40,323 nt of DNA from Falsiroseomonas sp044341625 (GCA_044341625.1 JBIIRI010000010.1:1-40323), one strand, 5' to 3'; numbered from the stretch's first letter, positions 1 through 8,470 are shown. The notes: generated from the letters alone by a model not told the origin. A program made the numbers and translations.

Positions 1-19
1 CGCCGCGATCGTCGCGGCG
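1..19. terminator. GC-rich hairpin at window edge
   Basis: An 8-bp perfect stem (CGCCGCGA / TCGCGGCG) with a 3-nt loop. It could be the terminator of a gene lying left of the window. No T-run follows, so the role is inferred from shape only. Confidence 0.35.
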
Positions 20-28
20 AAACGGGTC

Positions 29-92
29 TAAGCGTTTATTTTAACGCATTTTCCGAGTCGCCAAGCGTGTCCGCTTGGCTTGAAAATGCTCT
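29..92. repeat. AT-rich hairpin repeat resembling alphaproteobacterial intergenic mosaic elements
   Basis: This AT-rich patch contrasts with its GC-rich surroundings. It contains GCGTT/AACGC (35-47), then a long two-part hairpin: GCATTTTC (46-53) pairs with GAAAATGC (82-89), and inside it GCCAAGCG (60-67) pairs with CGCTTGGC (72-79) around a 4-nt loop. Read on the minus strand it begins AGAGCATTTTC and ends AAAATGCGTTAAAAT. From memory this is the layout of abundant RIME-like repeats found between genes in rhizobia, brucellae and relatives. Only one copy lies in this window, so the repeat status is recalled rather than shown here. Confidence 0.5.
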
Positions 93-108
93 AACCTCGC
101 GCCCGCGA

Positions 109-528
109 TCACCCCGCCTCGGCGGTCCAGGCGATGCCGGCCTCCGCCAGCGTCGCTTCCAGCAGCGCGCGATCCATCCGCGCATGGCGTTCCAGCAGGC
201 GCAGATAGGCCGCGACGAAGGCCGGCCCGTGGCCCGCGTGGCTGCCATCCACCTCTGCCGTCAGGGCATGCGCGATCTCATGCAGCAGGACCCAGGAGGG
301 GAGTTCGGCCGGCGCCTCGATGGCGGTGCGGCTGGCCCGCGCCACGATGCGCCTGGCCTGCTTCGGCAAGGGCCGGATGCGCGGCGGCCAGCGCCGGCCT
401 TCCGCCGCCCAGACATGATCGACCAGCGCCTGCAGCCGCGCGAAGGGTACCAGGCTGCGGTCGCGGGGCGCGACCACCGCGTCCTCCCACGCATAGAGCC
501 GGATCGCCGCGCGGTCGTGGCGGCTCAT
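109..528 (-). CDS. Small HExxH zinc-metalloprotease-like protein
   Basis: A 139-aa protein with a zincin signature: HEIAH at residues 83-87, followed by HAGHGPAF at 97-104, where H97 or H100 could be the third zinc ligand. The arrangement HExxH then HGPxF resembles SprT-like and Rv0185-type (TIGR04338, as I recall) putative metallohydrolases. There is no signal peptide or membrane segment, so it should be cytosolic. The ATG overlaps the stop of the upstream DUF2786 gene by 4 nt (ATGA), indicating translational coupling. A DUF2786 protein next to such a metallohydrolase is also known in mycobacteria (recalled). Substrate and role are unknown. Confidence 0.7.
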   Translation of the reverse strand: MSRHDRAAIRLYAWEDAVVAPRDRSLVPFARLQALVDHVWAAEGRRWPPRIRPLPKQARRIVARASRTAIEAPAELPSWVLLHEIAHALTAEVDGSHAGHGPAFVAAYLRLLERHARMDRALLEATLAEAGIAWTAEAG

Positions 529-1274
529 CGGCGCGGCAGGCGGCCCGCGGCCGGCCCGGCGCCGACCGGGCGATCCAGCCCGACGCGCCCGCCAGCCTCC
601 CGCCCTCGTCCATAGGCGCCCTTGTCGCGCACCACCGTGTTGCGCGTGACGGTCCGCAGCCGGACGCCGAGCGCGCGGAAGCCGTCCTCGATCTTGCGTT
701 CCTTCAGCAACACCAGCGCCGTGCCCCCGGCGCCGCCGCGCGCCGCCTGGTCCCGCGCCGCCTGTTCGGTGGCGCGGCGGTGGCTGCCGAGTTCCTCCAG
801 CCTTGTCGCGAGGCGGTCGGCGAAGCCGATCCGGAAGCTGCGGAGCACCGCCTGCGGCGCGGCCCGCGCGCCCAGGTAATCGGGGCTGCGGCGGAAGCGC
901 GATTCCTCGTGGTGCAGGGCGGTGGCGATCACATGCATCAGGTATTCCGCCATCTGCACATCCGGCTCCAGGCCGAAGATAACATAATCGGCCCGCCCGA
1001 CGGTCCAGCCACGGCAGTCGGTGAAGCGCAGCAGGGCCGGGAACAGCCAGCCCATCGCCTGCCGGCGCGGATCGTCGAAGACCATCACGCGCTGCACGCA
1101 GGCTTCCTCGCGCAGGTCCACCTCGGACATCGAGAGGCCGTAGACCTCCAGCAGTTCGCCCACCTTGGCGGCGGCGGCCATGGCCTCGGCCTCGGAACAG
1201 CCGCGCTCCACGGTGCGTGACGCCAGCGCGCGGATGCGCGCCTTCACCTTCGCCAGCTCGTCCTTCTGATCCAT
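525..1274 (-). CDS. DUF2786 domain-containing protein
   Basis: A 249-aa protein starting MDQKDELAKVK. Residues about 7-50 form a helical DUF2786-like domain (KVKARIRALA, then SEAEAMAAAAKVGELLEVYGL). The central part (about 60-150) matches the extension usual in this family, and the C-terminus is basic, Gly/Arg-rich and probably disordered. The start is the ATG at 1274: it gives the canonical N-terminus, and the longer frame to 1358 adds only low-complexity residues. The gene is coupled by a 4-nt overlap to the HExxH gene downstream and faces away from the glucosyltransferase at 1321, so 1275-1320 should hold both promoters. Function is unknown. Confidence 0.75.
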   Translation of the reverse strand: MDQKDELAKVKARIRALASRTVERGCSEAEAMAAAAKVGELLEVYGLSMSEVDLREEACVQRVMVFDDPRRQAMGWLFPALLRFTDCRGWTVGRADYVIFGLEPDVQMAEYLMHVIATALHHEESRFRRSPDYLGARAAPQAVLRSFRIGFADRLATRLEELGSHRRATEQAARDQAARGGAGGTALVLLKERKIEDGFRALGVRLRTVTRNTVVRDKGAYGRGREAGGRVGLDRPVGAGPAAGRLPRR

Positions 1275-1320
1275 CTGCCGCGCCCGGAGGGGTTTCGCCG
1301 CCCTATACCATCGCCGGCCG

Positions 1321-3066
1321 ATGCCGGCGCCAGCCCTGGCTTGCCGCATGCGCGCCACGATCGGCGTTCATGCATCCGCCGTGACCGACGAGAACATCCC
1401 CCTGCGGCGCGGCCTGTTCGGCGGGCTGGTGGCGGCCATCGCGCTGATCCTGCTCTGGCTCGCCTGGCGCGCTTTGGCGCCGGGCGGGGTGAACGCGGCG
1501 GAGGCGCTGATCCTGGCCTGCCTGCTGCTGGTGACGCCCTGGGCGGCGCTGTCGGCGGGCAATTCCCTGGTTGGGCTGGCCCTCCTGCTCGCCTCCGCCG
1601 ATCCGCCCGGCGCGGTGCTGCCCGCGCTGCGTCGCGTCCGGCCCGGCCCGCCACGGCAGCTCACCGCACTCGCCGTCTGCATCCGGAACGAGGAGATGGG
1701 GGCCGTGCTGCCGCCGCTCGGCGCGCTGCTGGATGGGCTGGCGGCGCGGGGTGCTGCGGATCGCTTCGTGCTGTGGCTGCTGTCGGACACGCAGGACCCC
1801 GCCATCGCAGCAGCGGAGGAGGGCGCGATCCGCGCCTTCGCCGCCGGTCGCGCCAGCAGCGGCCCGGCCATCCGGTATCGCCGCCGCGCCGCGAATGACG
1901 GCTTCAAGGCCGGCAATGTGATGGACTTCCTTGACCATCACGCGGGGGAGGCCGCCTTCTTCATCACGCTGGACGCCGACAGCGTGATGACGCCGGACGC
2001 CGTGCTGCGCCTGGTCGCGGTCATGGAAGCGGAGCCTGACCTTGCCATCGTGCAGCAGCTGATCGTCGGGCGGCCCGCGACGGCGGCCTTCCCGCGGCTG
2101 TTCCAGTTCGGCATGCGCGCCGGCATGCGGAGCTGGGCCACGGGGCAGGCCTGGTGGCAGGGCGATGCCGGCCCCTATTGGGGTCACAACGCCATCCTCC
2201 GCTGCGAGCCCTTCCGCCGGCATGCGCGGCTGGAGGCGCTGGCCGATGGCAGCCGCATCCTGTCCCACGACATGGTCGAAAGCGTGCGGCTGCAGGCCGC
2301 CGGCTGGCGCGTGCGCTGCCTGCCGGCGGAGGATGGCAGCCTGGAATCCAACCCGCCGGCCATGCCGGAATTCCTGCGCCGCGACGAACGCTGGGGCGCG
2401 GGCAACATGCAGTATTTTCATCTGTTGCGCCTGCCCAATTTCACGCCAATGGGCCGGCTGCAATTGCTGCAGGCGATCCTGCTGTTCCTCGGCGCGCCGC
2501 TCTATGCGCTGATCCTGCTGCTGGCGGCGTTCAACGGGATCGTGGGCGGTGGCGCGGACACGCCGATGGGCGCGCTGGCGCTGGCCATCTTCGCGCATTG
2601 GCTCTGCTACTTTTCGCCGAAGCTCTCGGGCTACGCGCAGGCGCTGATCCAGCCACGCGTCGCCGCGCGCTATGGCGGCCGCGCCGCCTTCGCGAAAGGG
2701 GCGGCGGCGGAGATCGTCTTCATGCAGTTGTTCGAGCCGCTGTCCACGCTGAACAAGGCGATGTTCCTGGCCACGCTGCCCTTCGGCCGCCGCACCGGCT
2801 GGGCGCCGCAGAACCGCGCCGACCGCGGCATCGCCTGGGCCGATGCGGCGCGGCTGCTGTGGCCACACATGCTGACCGGCGCGGTACTCACGCTCTGTTT
2901 CGCGCTGGTCTCCCAGACAGCGCTGCTGCTGGCCTTGCCCTTCACGCTAGGCATGGCGCTCGCCATCCCGCTCTGCGTCTGGAGCGCCGATCCGGGCGTC
3001 TCGGCCTGGCTCCGCGCGCGCCGCATCGCTGCGACGCCGGAGGAACTGGTGGCGCCCGGCGGATGA
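1321..3066 (+). CDS. mdoH: Membrane glucosyltransferase, MdoH/OpgH family
   Basis: This is a processive family-2 glycosyltransferase of the type that makes the beta-glucan backbone of osmoregulated periplasmic glucans from UDP-glucose at the inner membrane. Visible features (numbered from 1321): two N-terminal membrane segments (about 31-50 and 60-92), the RNEE region at 122-125, DAD at 218-220, GHNAILR at 288-294, SHDMVES at 315-321, RRDERW at 353-358 (the QxxRW-like motif), then further membrane segments from about 378. At 581 aa it is within the range of alphaproteobacterial members. The start is uncertain: ATG 1321, ATG 1348 and GTG 1381 are all in frame and none has a clear ribosome binding site. 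The usual partner mdoG/opgG is not in the window. Confidence 0.85.
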   Translation: MPAPALACRMRATIGVHASAVTDENIPLRRGLFGGLVAAIALILLWLAWRALAPGGVNAAEALILACLLLVTPWAALSAGNSLVGLALLLASADPPGAVLPALRRVRPGPPRQLTALAVCIRNEEMGAVLPPLGALLDGLAARGAADRFVLWLLSDTQDPAIAAAEEGAIRAFAAGRASSGPAIRYRRRAANDGFKAGNVMDFLDHHAGEAAFFITLDADSVMTPDAVLRLVAVMEAEPDLAIVQQLIVGRPATAAFPRLFQFGMRAGMRSWATGQAWWQGDAGPYWGHNAILRCEPFRRHARLEALADGSRILSHDMVESVRLQAAGWRVRCLPAEDGSLESNPPAMPEFLRRDERWGAGNMQYFHLLRLPNFTPMGRLQLLQAILLFLGAPLYALILLLAAFNGIVGGGADTPMGALALAIFAHWLCYFSPKLSGYAQALIQPRVAARYGGRAAFAKGAAAEIVFMQLFEPLSTLNKAMFLATLPFGRRTGWAPQNRADRGIAWADAARLLWPHMLTGAVLTLCFALVSQTALLLALPFTLGMALAIPLCVWSADPGVSAWLRARRIAATPEELVAPGG

Positions 3067-3079
3067 TTGGGTGTGGACC

Positions 3080-5779
3080 CTAACGTATCTCCCGCGAGAT
3101 CACCGACAGCGCCGCGGCCGAGATCGTCACCTGGCCAAGGATCGCGGTCAGGTCCCGGATCAGGCCGCGCGTCTCGAAGGGCGAGGGATCCTGCGGCATC
3201 ACCACCAGGCTGCCCGGTGGCACCGGCGGCCCGCCCGCCTGCCAGCCGGAGATCCCCGCCGGTGCCGATTGCCCGTTCGGCAGCACCACGAAGGCGCGGG
3301 AGGTGTCGGCGAAGCGCTGCGTGCCGCCCGCCGCCCGCACATAATCGGCGGCGCGCCAGCCGGACTGGAATTGCAGGCTACCCGGATTCAGCACCGCCCC
3401 CACCACCGTCACCTCGGTGGGGCGCTTGGGGATGACGATCAGATCCCCCGGCTCCAGCAGCACGTCGAGTTCCGGCCGCGCGGCGAGCACGACCGGGTTC
3501 GCCTCCACCACCATGCGACCGGCGGCCTGCGCGTGGCGCAGTGTGTTCGCCAATTCCCGCCCCGCCGCGACCAACCCGCCGAGATCCGGCCGCTGGCCGA
3601 GCCCACCCGCATTGGCCTGCCCCGCCGCGACCGACAGCAGGGAGGTTTCGATATCCCGCGCCGCGCGGGCGAAGCCGTCCTGCTGGCGCAGCCGCACCGC
3701 CTCTCGCGTGAAGACGGTGCCATAGGCATAGGCCTGCGGTGTCAGCCCGCCCGCGCGCTGCAACAGCTCCGACAGGCGTTCCCCGCGCCTGATGTCATAG
3801 ACGCCGGGCCGCAGCACTTCCCCGCCCAGCGTGACCGGCCCTGCCTCCCGATCCGTGAAGCCGCGCGGGATCCGCACCACATCGCGCGGCGCAAGGCGCA
3901 CGGCCCGGAAGTTGCTGTTGCGGAGGTCGAGCGGCAGCCGATTGAGGGGGATCGCCTCCCCCCGCTCCGCCGGCTCCCGCGCCAGTTCCACCGCAGACAG
4001 GTCGGCGCCTTGCGTCAGGCCGCCCGCGGCGGCCAGCAGCAGGTCGAGCCCGGTCGCGTCCAGCACCGGATAGAGGCCCGGCTGCTTCACCTCCCCCGTC
4101 AGCAACACCGCCATGTCCAGTAGGAAGCCGAGCAGCGCCGGGTGATCCTGGAAGATCGCCGGGCAGCCGGGCGCGCCGATATCGGGAAAGCCGGCGCCGC
4201 GCGCATGGGCGAAGCGCGCCGGCGCGGATCGCGCGGCGATGGCAAGCATGGTCAGCGCCGGGCAGGCCGCTTCGGCCGGCGCCTCCCCGCGCAGGGCGCG
4301 CTGCACCGGCGGGCTGGCCAGGAAGGCGATGTCTGCATTGCCGAGCACCAGCACCTCGTCGCCCTCCGCCAACGCGAGATTCGTCGAACCGCCCATGACG
4401 CGCGCAAGGTCGAAGGGAACGAAGCCTCGGACCCGCGTCGACGGGTCTGGCCGCAGGATGACACCAAGCCGCACATAGGGATCGGGCCGCAGCAGGCGGG
4501 GATCGGACAGCAGCCCGCGCAGCGTGGTGCCGCGCGTCGCCGCCCGCGTCAGGGGCGTGGCGACATGGCCGGACAGCCGCAGCTGGTTCGCCACCACATC
4601 GGCGCCCGGCTGCACCAGCACCGAATCGCCGCGCCTGATGTGGTCCGTGGGCCGCAACTCGGTGAAGGACCGACGGCCGGAAGCGTCGGTGCCCTGGACC
4701 AGGAAGCGGTTGCCGCTCGGCCGCAGCGGCTCCCCCGCCAGCCGCAGGACGGTGGACAGCGGCACGGCGGCGGCGCCGGGTGGAAGCTCGTAGATCGCCG
4801 GGCGCGTCACCTCGCCGGCCACAGCAACCACCCCGCCGAGCGCGGGGACCAGGATCCGTTCCCCCTCGCGCAGCCGGATCTCGGCGGGGCCGACTTCCCC
4901 CGCGATGACGGTGTAGAGATCCAGCACCCGCGACCCGTGCGGCCCGTCGATGCGGATGGCGCGGAGCGAGCCGGTTTTCCGGACGCCGCCCGCCTGCTGC
5001 AAGGCGTCGAGCACGGTGGACAGCGCGGTCAGCGCCTGCATTCCCGGCCGCTGCACTTCCCCGCCGACGAAGATCGCGATCTGCCGGACCTGCCCGATCG
5101 AGACGAACAGCTCCGTCCCCGGCATGTCGCGCGCCATCCGGCTTTCGAGGTCGGCGCGCAATTCGCGCAGCGTCCGCCCGGCAGCGGGCACGGGCGGCAG
5201 GTCGGGGGCCAGGATGGTGCCGTCGCGCAGCACGCGGAGCGTCAGCGTCGCGCGGGTGCGGCCGCGGAAGGCCAGGATCAGCTCGTCGTCGCGGCCGATC
5301 AGGTAGTCGTCGGGCAGCGCGCCGAGGACCGGAGCCGCGGCGGGGCCGACGCGGAAGCTGTCATAGCCGAATTGTCGCAGCGGCAGCCCCAGCCGCTCGG
5401 CGAAGAAGGCTTCGGTGTGCGAAGGTGGTTCGTCGGCGGCGACGGTCGGCGTCGCGGGGAGGGGTGCTGCCGCCGGACCCGCCCAGGGCACGCCCGGCGT
5501 GGCGCTTCCTGGACCCAAGGGCTGCGGGGGCGCGGACGGGACCGGGGGGCTGGCGCGCCCGCCAGCCGCGTCCAGGATGCGCTGCAGGATCTCCTGCTGC
5601 GTACTGGCGGGCAGGCTCGGCACGGGAAGGCCGCCGGGAAGGGTGGGGGGCAGGGCCGGCGGCGCCAGCATCGGGCTCGCCGAAGCCTGGCCCTTGGCGG
5701 GGGATGGCCCGCAGGCGAAGGCCGCAGCCGCGCACATCACCAAAAACGCGTAATATGATTTGCGGTACAACCAAAACAC
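3080..5779 (-). CDS. Polysaccharide export outer-membrane protein with multiple SLBB domains
   Basis: A long (899 aa) Wza/KpsD-related exporter. After a signal-like N-terminus (basic YRKS, then a hydrophobic stretch ending AAAAFAC) comes a Pro/Ala-rich linker (about 30-120) and a poly-export domain (RATLTLRVLRDGTILAPDLP, about 170-230). At least five SLBB-like units follow, each with a G-x-V-x-x-P-G core: FVGGEVQRPGM, VAVAGEVTRPAIY, LLTGEVKQPGLY, VTLGGEVLRPGVY and VTVVGAVLNPGSL. The protein ends in a hydrophobic segment (LTAILGQVTISAAALSVIS). Wza itself is about 380 aa, so this is an expanded form. The given start is a GTG; TTG 5770 or ATG 5737 are alternatives. It diverges from the heparinase-like gene and should export the polymer made by the 5829-13984 genes. 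Confidence 0.85.
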   Translation of the reverse strand: MFWLYRKSYYAFLVMCAAAAFACGPSPAKGQASASPMLAPPALPPTLPGGLPVPSLPASTQQEILQRILDAAGGRASPPVPSAPPQPLGPGSATPGVPWAGPAAAPLPATPTVAADEPPSHTEAFFAERLGLPLRQFGYDSFRVGPAAAPVLGALPDDYLIGRDDELILAFRGRTRATLTLRVLRDGTILAPDLPPVPAAGRTLRELRADLESRMARDMPGTELFVSIGQVRQIAIFVGGEVQRPGMQALTALSTVLDALQQAGGVRKTGSLRAIRIDGPHGSRVLDLYTVIAGEVGPAEIRLREGERILVPALGGVVAVAGEVTRPAIYELPPGAAAVPLSTVLRLAGEPLRPSGNRFLVQGTDASGRRSFTELRPTDHIRRGDSVLVQPGADVVANQLRLSGHVATPLTRAATRGTTLRGLLSDPRLLRPDPYVRLGVILRPDPSTRVRGFVPFDLARVMGGSTNLALAEGDEVLVLGNADIAFLASPPVQRALRGEAPAEAACPALTMLAIAARSAPARFAHARGAGFPDIGAPGCPAIFQDHPALLGFLLDMAVLLTGEVKQPGLYPVLDATGLDLLLAAAGGLTQGADLSAVELAREPAERGEAIPLNRLPLDLRNSNFRAVRLAPRDVVRIPRGFTDREAGPVTLGGEVLRPGVYDIRRGERLSELLQRAGGLTPQAYAYGTVFTREAVRLRQQDGFARAARDIETSLLSVAAGQANAGGLGQRPDLGGLVAAGRELANTLRHAQAAGRMVVEANPVVLAARPELDVLLEPGDLIVIPKRPTEVTVVGAVLNPGSLQFQSGWRAADYVRAAGGTQRFADTSRAFVVLPNGQSAPAGISGWQAGGPPVPPGSLVVMPQDPSPFETRGLIRDLTAILGQVTISAAALSVISREIR

Positions 5780-5787
5780 GAGTTTTG
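5772..5787. promoter_or_regulatory. Dyad in divergent promoter region
   Basis: CAAAAC and GTTTTG form a 6-bp inverted repeat around ACGA in an AT-rich stretch between the exporter and heparinase-like genes. It overlaps the most upstream possible exporter start. An operator or promoter element is plausible, but the protein that would bind is unknown. Confidence 0.35.
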
Positions 5788-5798
5788 TCCGCTATGTT

Positions 5799-5815
5799 AT
5801 CTACCATGAGTAGAT
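5799..5815. promoter_or_regulatory. 17-bp operator-like dyad
   Basis: ATCTAC (5799-5804) and GTAGAT (5810-5815) form a perfect inverted repeat around CATGA, ending 14 nt before the ATG at 5829. Spacing and symmetry suit a dimeric helix-turn-helix regulator of the polysaccharide run. This is inferred from symmetry and position. Confidence 0.4.
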
Positions 5816-5828
5816 TAACTTGGCATTC

Positions 5829-7595
5829 ATGCGCGACCAAGGCCTTATTGACTCTTTGCCGGCGGAGCTCCCCTCACGCTGGTCCGCGGCCTGGTTGGCC
5901 GCCGATGCCGGCTGGCGGCTCGGCCCGCGCCCGGTTGGATTATGGCTCGCCCATAGGTTGAATCGCTGTCTGGGATTCGCGCATCATCGCCTCACAGACC
6001 AGCCCACCCCCTGCGGTCGCTTCCTCCCAGCCATCGCCCCCCCGGCCCCCGCGCTGCCCCCGTCCCATCTTCGCGCCGTACTGGCCGCCGCCGCCGCCCT
6101 GCCTGCACGCCCGGACTGGCATGGCCGGCACGACCCGGCGGCGCATGCGCTCGACCAACCGCTCGGCGCCGCAAGGCCGGTCTGGGAGCCGAGCCGCCTC
6201 GGCGCGCTGCCCCTGCTGGCGCAGGCCGCGCGCTGCGATCCGGCGGGCGGGCACCTGGCGCGGGCCGAGGCGGTGCTCGGCGCCTGGTGCGCGGCCAACC
6301 CGCCCTTCCGTGGCGTGGCCTGGGCCTGCGGGCAGGAAGCGGCGCTGCGGGCGCTGCACTTGGCGCTGGCGCTGGCGCTGCTCGACGCGGATCACGACCC
6401 AACCCCGGCCGCGCGGGCGCTGCTGGCACTGTGCGGGCGGCGGATCGCGGCGACCGGTCTCTATGCACTGGCACAGGATAACAACCATCCCGTCTCAGAG
6501 GCGGCCGGCGCGTTCGCCATCGCACTGTTGCTGCGCCAGGACACCAAACGGGCCGCTTTGGCGCTCGCGGCGCGGGTGTCGCGGCTGGTTGCGCCCGATG
6601 GCGGCTTCGCGCAGGTCTCGGCGGGCTATGCAAGGCTGTTGCTGGATGTCCTGGCCATCGCCGAATGGCTGCGCCGACGCCACGCCGCCCCCGCCTTCCC
6701 CGCCCCGCTGGCTGATCGCGCCGCCGCCCTGGCTGGCTGGCTGCATCGCATCACCGCGCCCACCACCGGCAGCACGCCGCGCCTGGGGCTGGAGGATGGC
6801 TCGGCCTTCGCCGATCTCTCCCTGGCCGGGCCGGCCGATGCGCGCGCCAGCGTGGAGCGGGCGGCGCGGCTCTTCGCCGGGCGCGGCGCCGATGCGACCG
6901 AGGACCCGGGCTGCACCTGGCTCGGCCTGCCCCGACCCGAAGGGACGTTGGGCCGGCCCGCGCGCTGGCGGGCCGCCGGGACGATGGGCTGGGCCGAAGG
7001 CCCCGCCATGGCGCTGCTCCGCACCGGTCCGCTGCGCTTCCGCCCAGGCCAGACGGACCTGCTGCATCTGTCGCTGCGGGATGGCGCGGCGTGGGTTCTG
7101 CGCGATGGCGGCACCGGCCGCTACGACCCGCCCGAGCCCTGGTGGTGGGCCGTCTTGGCCGGCGCCGCCGCGCATAACGCGCCCGTCTTCGACCAGGCGG
7201 AGCCGATGCCGCGCGCCGGGCGCTTCCTGCTGGCGCGCTGGCCGGCGATGCGCCCGGCCCCGGATGGCGCCGCGCTGCGCGATGCGCGCGGCAACGACGT
7301 CGCCCGATCGGTGCGGGCGGAAGGCCGCCGCTGGATGGTGGAGGATAAGCTTTCCGGCCCCTTCCGCGCTGTGGCATGGCATTGGCGGCTCTGCCCCGGC
7401 GCCTGGCGCCTGACCCCCGACGGGCTCGTGGGAGAAGCCGCGACGATCTCGGTCATCGCCGACGCGCCGCTCCGCCTCGACATGACTGATGGGTGGGAGA
7501 GCCCGTCCTATGGCGCGATCGTCCCGACGCCGGTGCTGCGCGTGACCGCCAGCGCGCCCATCGGCCACGTCACCACGGCGATCCACCTGCCATGA
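5829..7595 (+). CDS. Heparinase II/III family protein (polysaccharide lyase-like)
   Basis: A 588-aa protein with the two-part layout of heparinase II/III-like lyases. The N-terminal half is an alpha-helical toroid (GVAWACGQEAALRALHLALA, then ALAQDNNHPVSEAAG with the conserved Asn-His pair). The C-terminal half is beta-rich (LLHLSLRDGAAWVLRDGGTGRYDP and RAVAWHWRLCPGAW). Such enzymes cleave uronic-acid-containing polymers by beta-elimination. In export loci they may trim or recycle the product. No clear signal peptide is seen, so the compartment is unsure. The ATG at 5829 is chosen; a TTG at 5820 would add three residues. It is the first gene of the rightward run and overlaps the Wzz-like gene by 4 nt. 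Confidence 0.75.
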   Translation: MRDQGLIDSLPAELPSRWSAAWLAADAGWRLGPRPVGLWLAHRLNRCLGFAHHRLTDQPTPCGRFLPAIAPPAPALPPSHLRAVLAAAAALPARPDWHGRHDPAAHALDQPLGAARPVWEPSRLGALPLLAQAARCDPAGGHLARAEAVLGAWCAANPPFRGVAWACGQEAALRALHLALALALLDADHDPTPAARALLALCGRRIAATGLYALAQDNNHPVSEAAGAFAIALLLRQDTKRAALALAARVSRLVAPDGGFAQVSAGYARLLLDVLAIAEWLRRRHAAPAFPAPLADRAAALAGWLHRITAPTTGSTPRLGLEDGSAFADLSLAGPADARASVERAARLFAGRGADATEDPGCTWLGLPRPEGTLGRPARWRAAGTMGWAEGPAMALLRTGPLRFRPGQTDLLHLSLRDGAAWVLRDGGTGRYDPPEPWWWAVLAGAAAHNAPVFDQAEPMPRAGRFLLARWPAMRPAPDGAALRDARGNDVARSVRAEGRRWMVEDKLSGPFRAVAWHWRLCPGAWRLTPDGLVGEAATISVIADAPLRLDMTDGWESPSYGAIVPTPVLRVTASAPIGHVTTAIHLP

Positions 7596-8470
7596 AGGCG
7601 GAGCCGGGCGGCATGGCGATGGAGGATCTGCTCGCGGGGATCTGGACGCGGCGGCTACGCGTGGCGCTGCTGGCGCTGCTGTTCCTGCTGGGGGGCGGCG
7701 CCCTTATCCTCACCTGGCCGCGCTTCTATGTCGCGGAAGCGGTGATCGCGCCGGCCGAGACCACGGGCATGGCCACCTCCACCCTGCTGGCCCCGGCGCT
7801 GCAGATGGGCGGGCTGCTGGACCAGCGGCCGGCGGGCAATTTCGCCATCTATCTGGGCGCCCTCCGCTCGGCAGAGGCCGCCGCGATGCTGGTAGGCGAG
7901 ACCGCGCTGCTGCGCCACCTGGACGAACGCCGCAGGTCCTCGGCACGCGGCGAGATCCGGCGCCTGCTGGACCCGTTGCTTGGCCCGGCGCGGCAGGCCG
8001 ACCTCGATGATCTACGTGGCTGGCTCGAACGCCACCTGGCGGTGACGCAGACGCTCGGCGCCGTCACCTGGACCATCGCCCTGGCCCATCCGGACCGCGA
8101 GGCCGCGCTGGACGCGCTGCGCCGCCTGCACGCCTTCGCCGAGGCCAAGGTCCGCGCCGATCTGGAGCAGATGGCGCGCCGTCGCGTCACCGCGCTGGAA
8201 GGGCGGCTGGCGCGGGAGCCCGACCTCTATATCCGCCAGTCGCTGTATGAACTGCTGGCGGCGAGCCAGCGGGCCGGAGTGGTGGCAATGGCGGATGAGG
8301 TGGTGGCCGCGCGGCTGGTCTCGGCGCCGAGCGTACCGCTACGCCCCTCCCTGCCCAATCGCCCGCTGCTGCTGCTGTTGCTGCTGGTCGCGGCGCCGAT
8401 GGCGGCGATGGCGGTGGTGGCGGCGGGCGTGCTGCTCGGCCCGCGCCGGGGCGCGGGGCGGCTGACATGA
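7592..8470 (+). CDS. Wzz-like chain-length determinant / polysaccharide co-polymerase
   Basis: A 292-aa inner-membrane protein with the Wzz topology: one N-terminal membrane helix (RVALLALLFLLGGGALIL), a long periplasmic helical domain rich in Arg, Glu and Ala, and one C-terminal membrane helix (LLLLLLLVAAPMAAMAVVAAGVLLG). A proline-containing stretch (SAPSVPLRPSLPNRP) precedes the last helix, as in the family. There is no C-terminal kinase domain, so it is not a full Wzc. The start ATG at 7592 overlaps the preceding stop (ATGA). It probably sets polymer length together with the O-antigen ligase/polymerase that follows and overlaps by 4 nt. Confidence 0.75.
   Translation: MKAEPGGMAMEDLLAGIWTRRLRVALLALLFLLGGGALILTWPRFYVAEAVIAPAETTGMATSTLLAPALQMGGLLDQRPAGNFAIYLGALRSAEAAAMLVGETALLRHLDERRRSSARGEIRRLLDPLLGPARQADLDDLRGWLERHLAVTQTLGAVTWTIALAHPDREAALDALRRLHAFAEAKVRADLEQMARRRVTALEGRLAREPDLYIRQSLYELLAASQRAGVVAMADEVVAARLVSAPSVPLRPSLPNRPLLLLLLLVAAPMAAMAVVAAGVLLGPRRGAGRLT

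Noticed and set aside
1303..2868. Long minus-strand open frame (521 codons) opposite mdoH
   Set aside because: It is rich in Arg, Gln, His and Gly without any domain pattern, and lies antisense to a clear glucosyltransferase. Such frames are common in GC-rich DNA.
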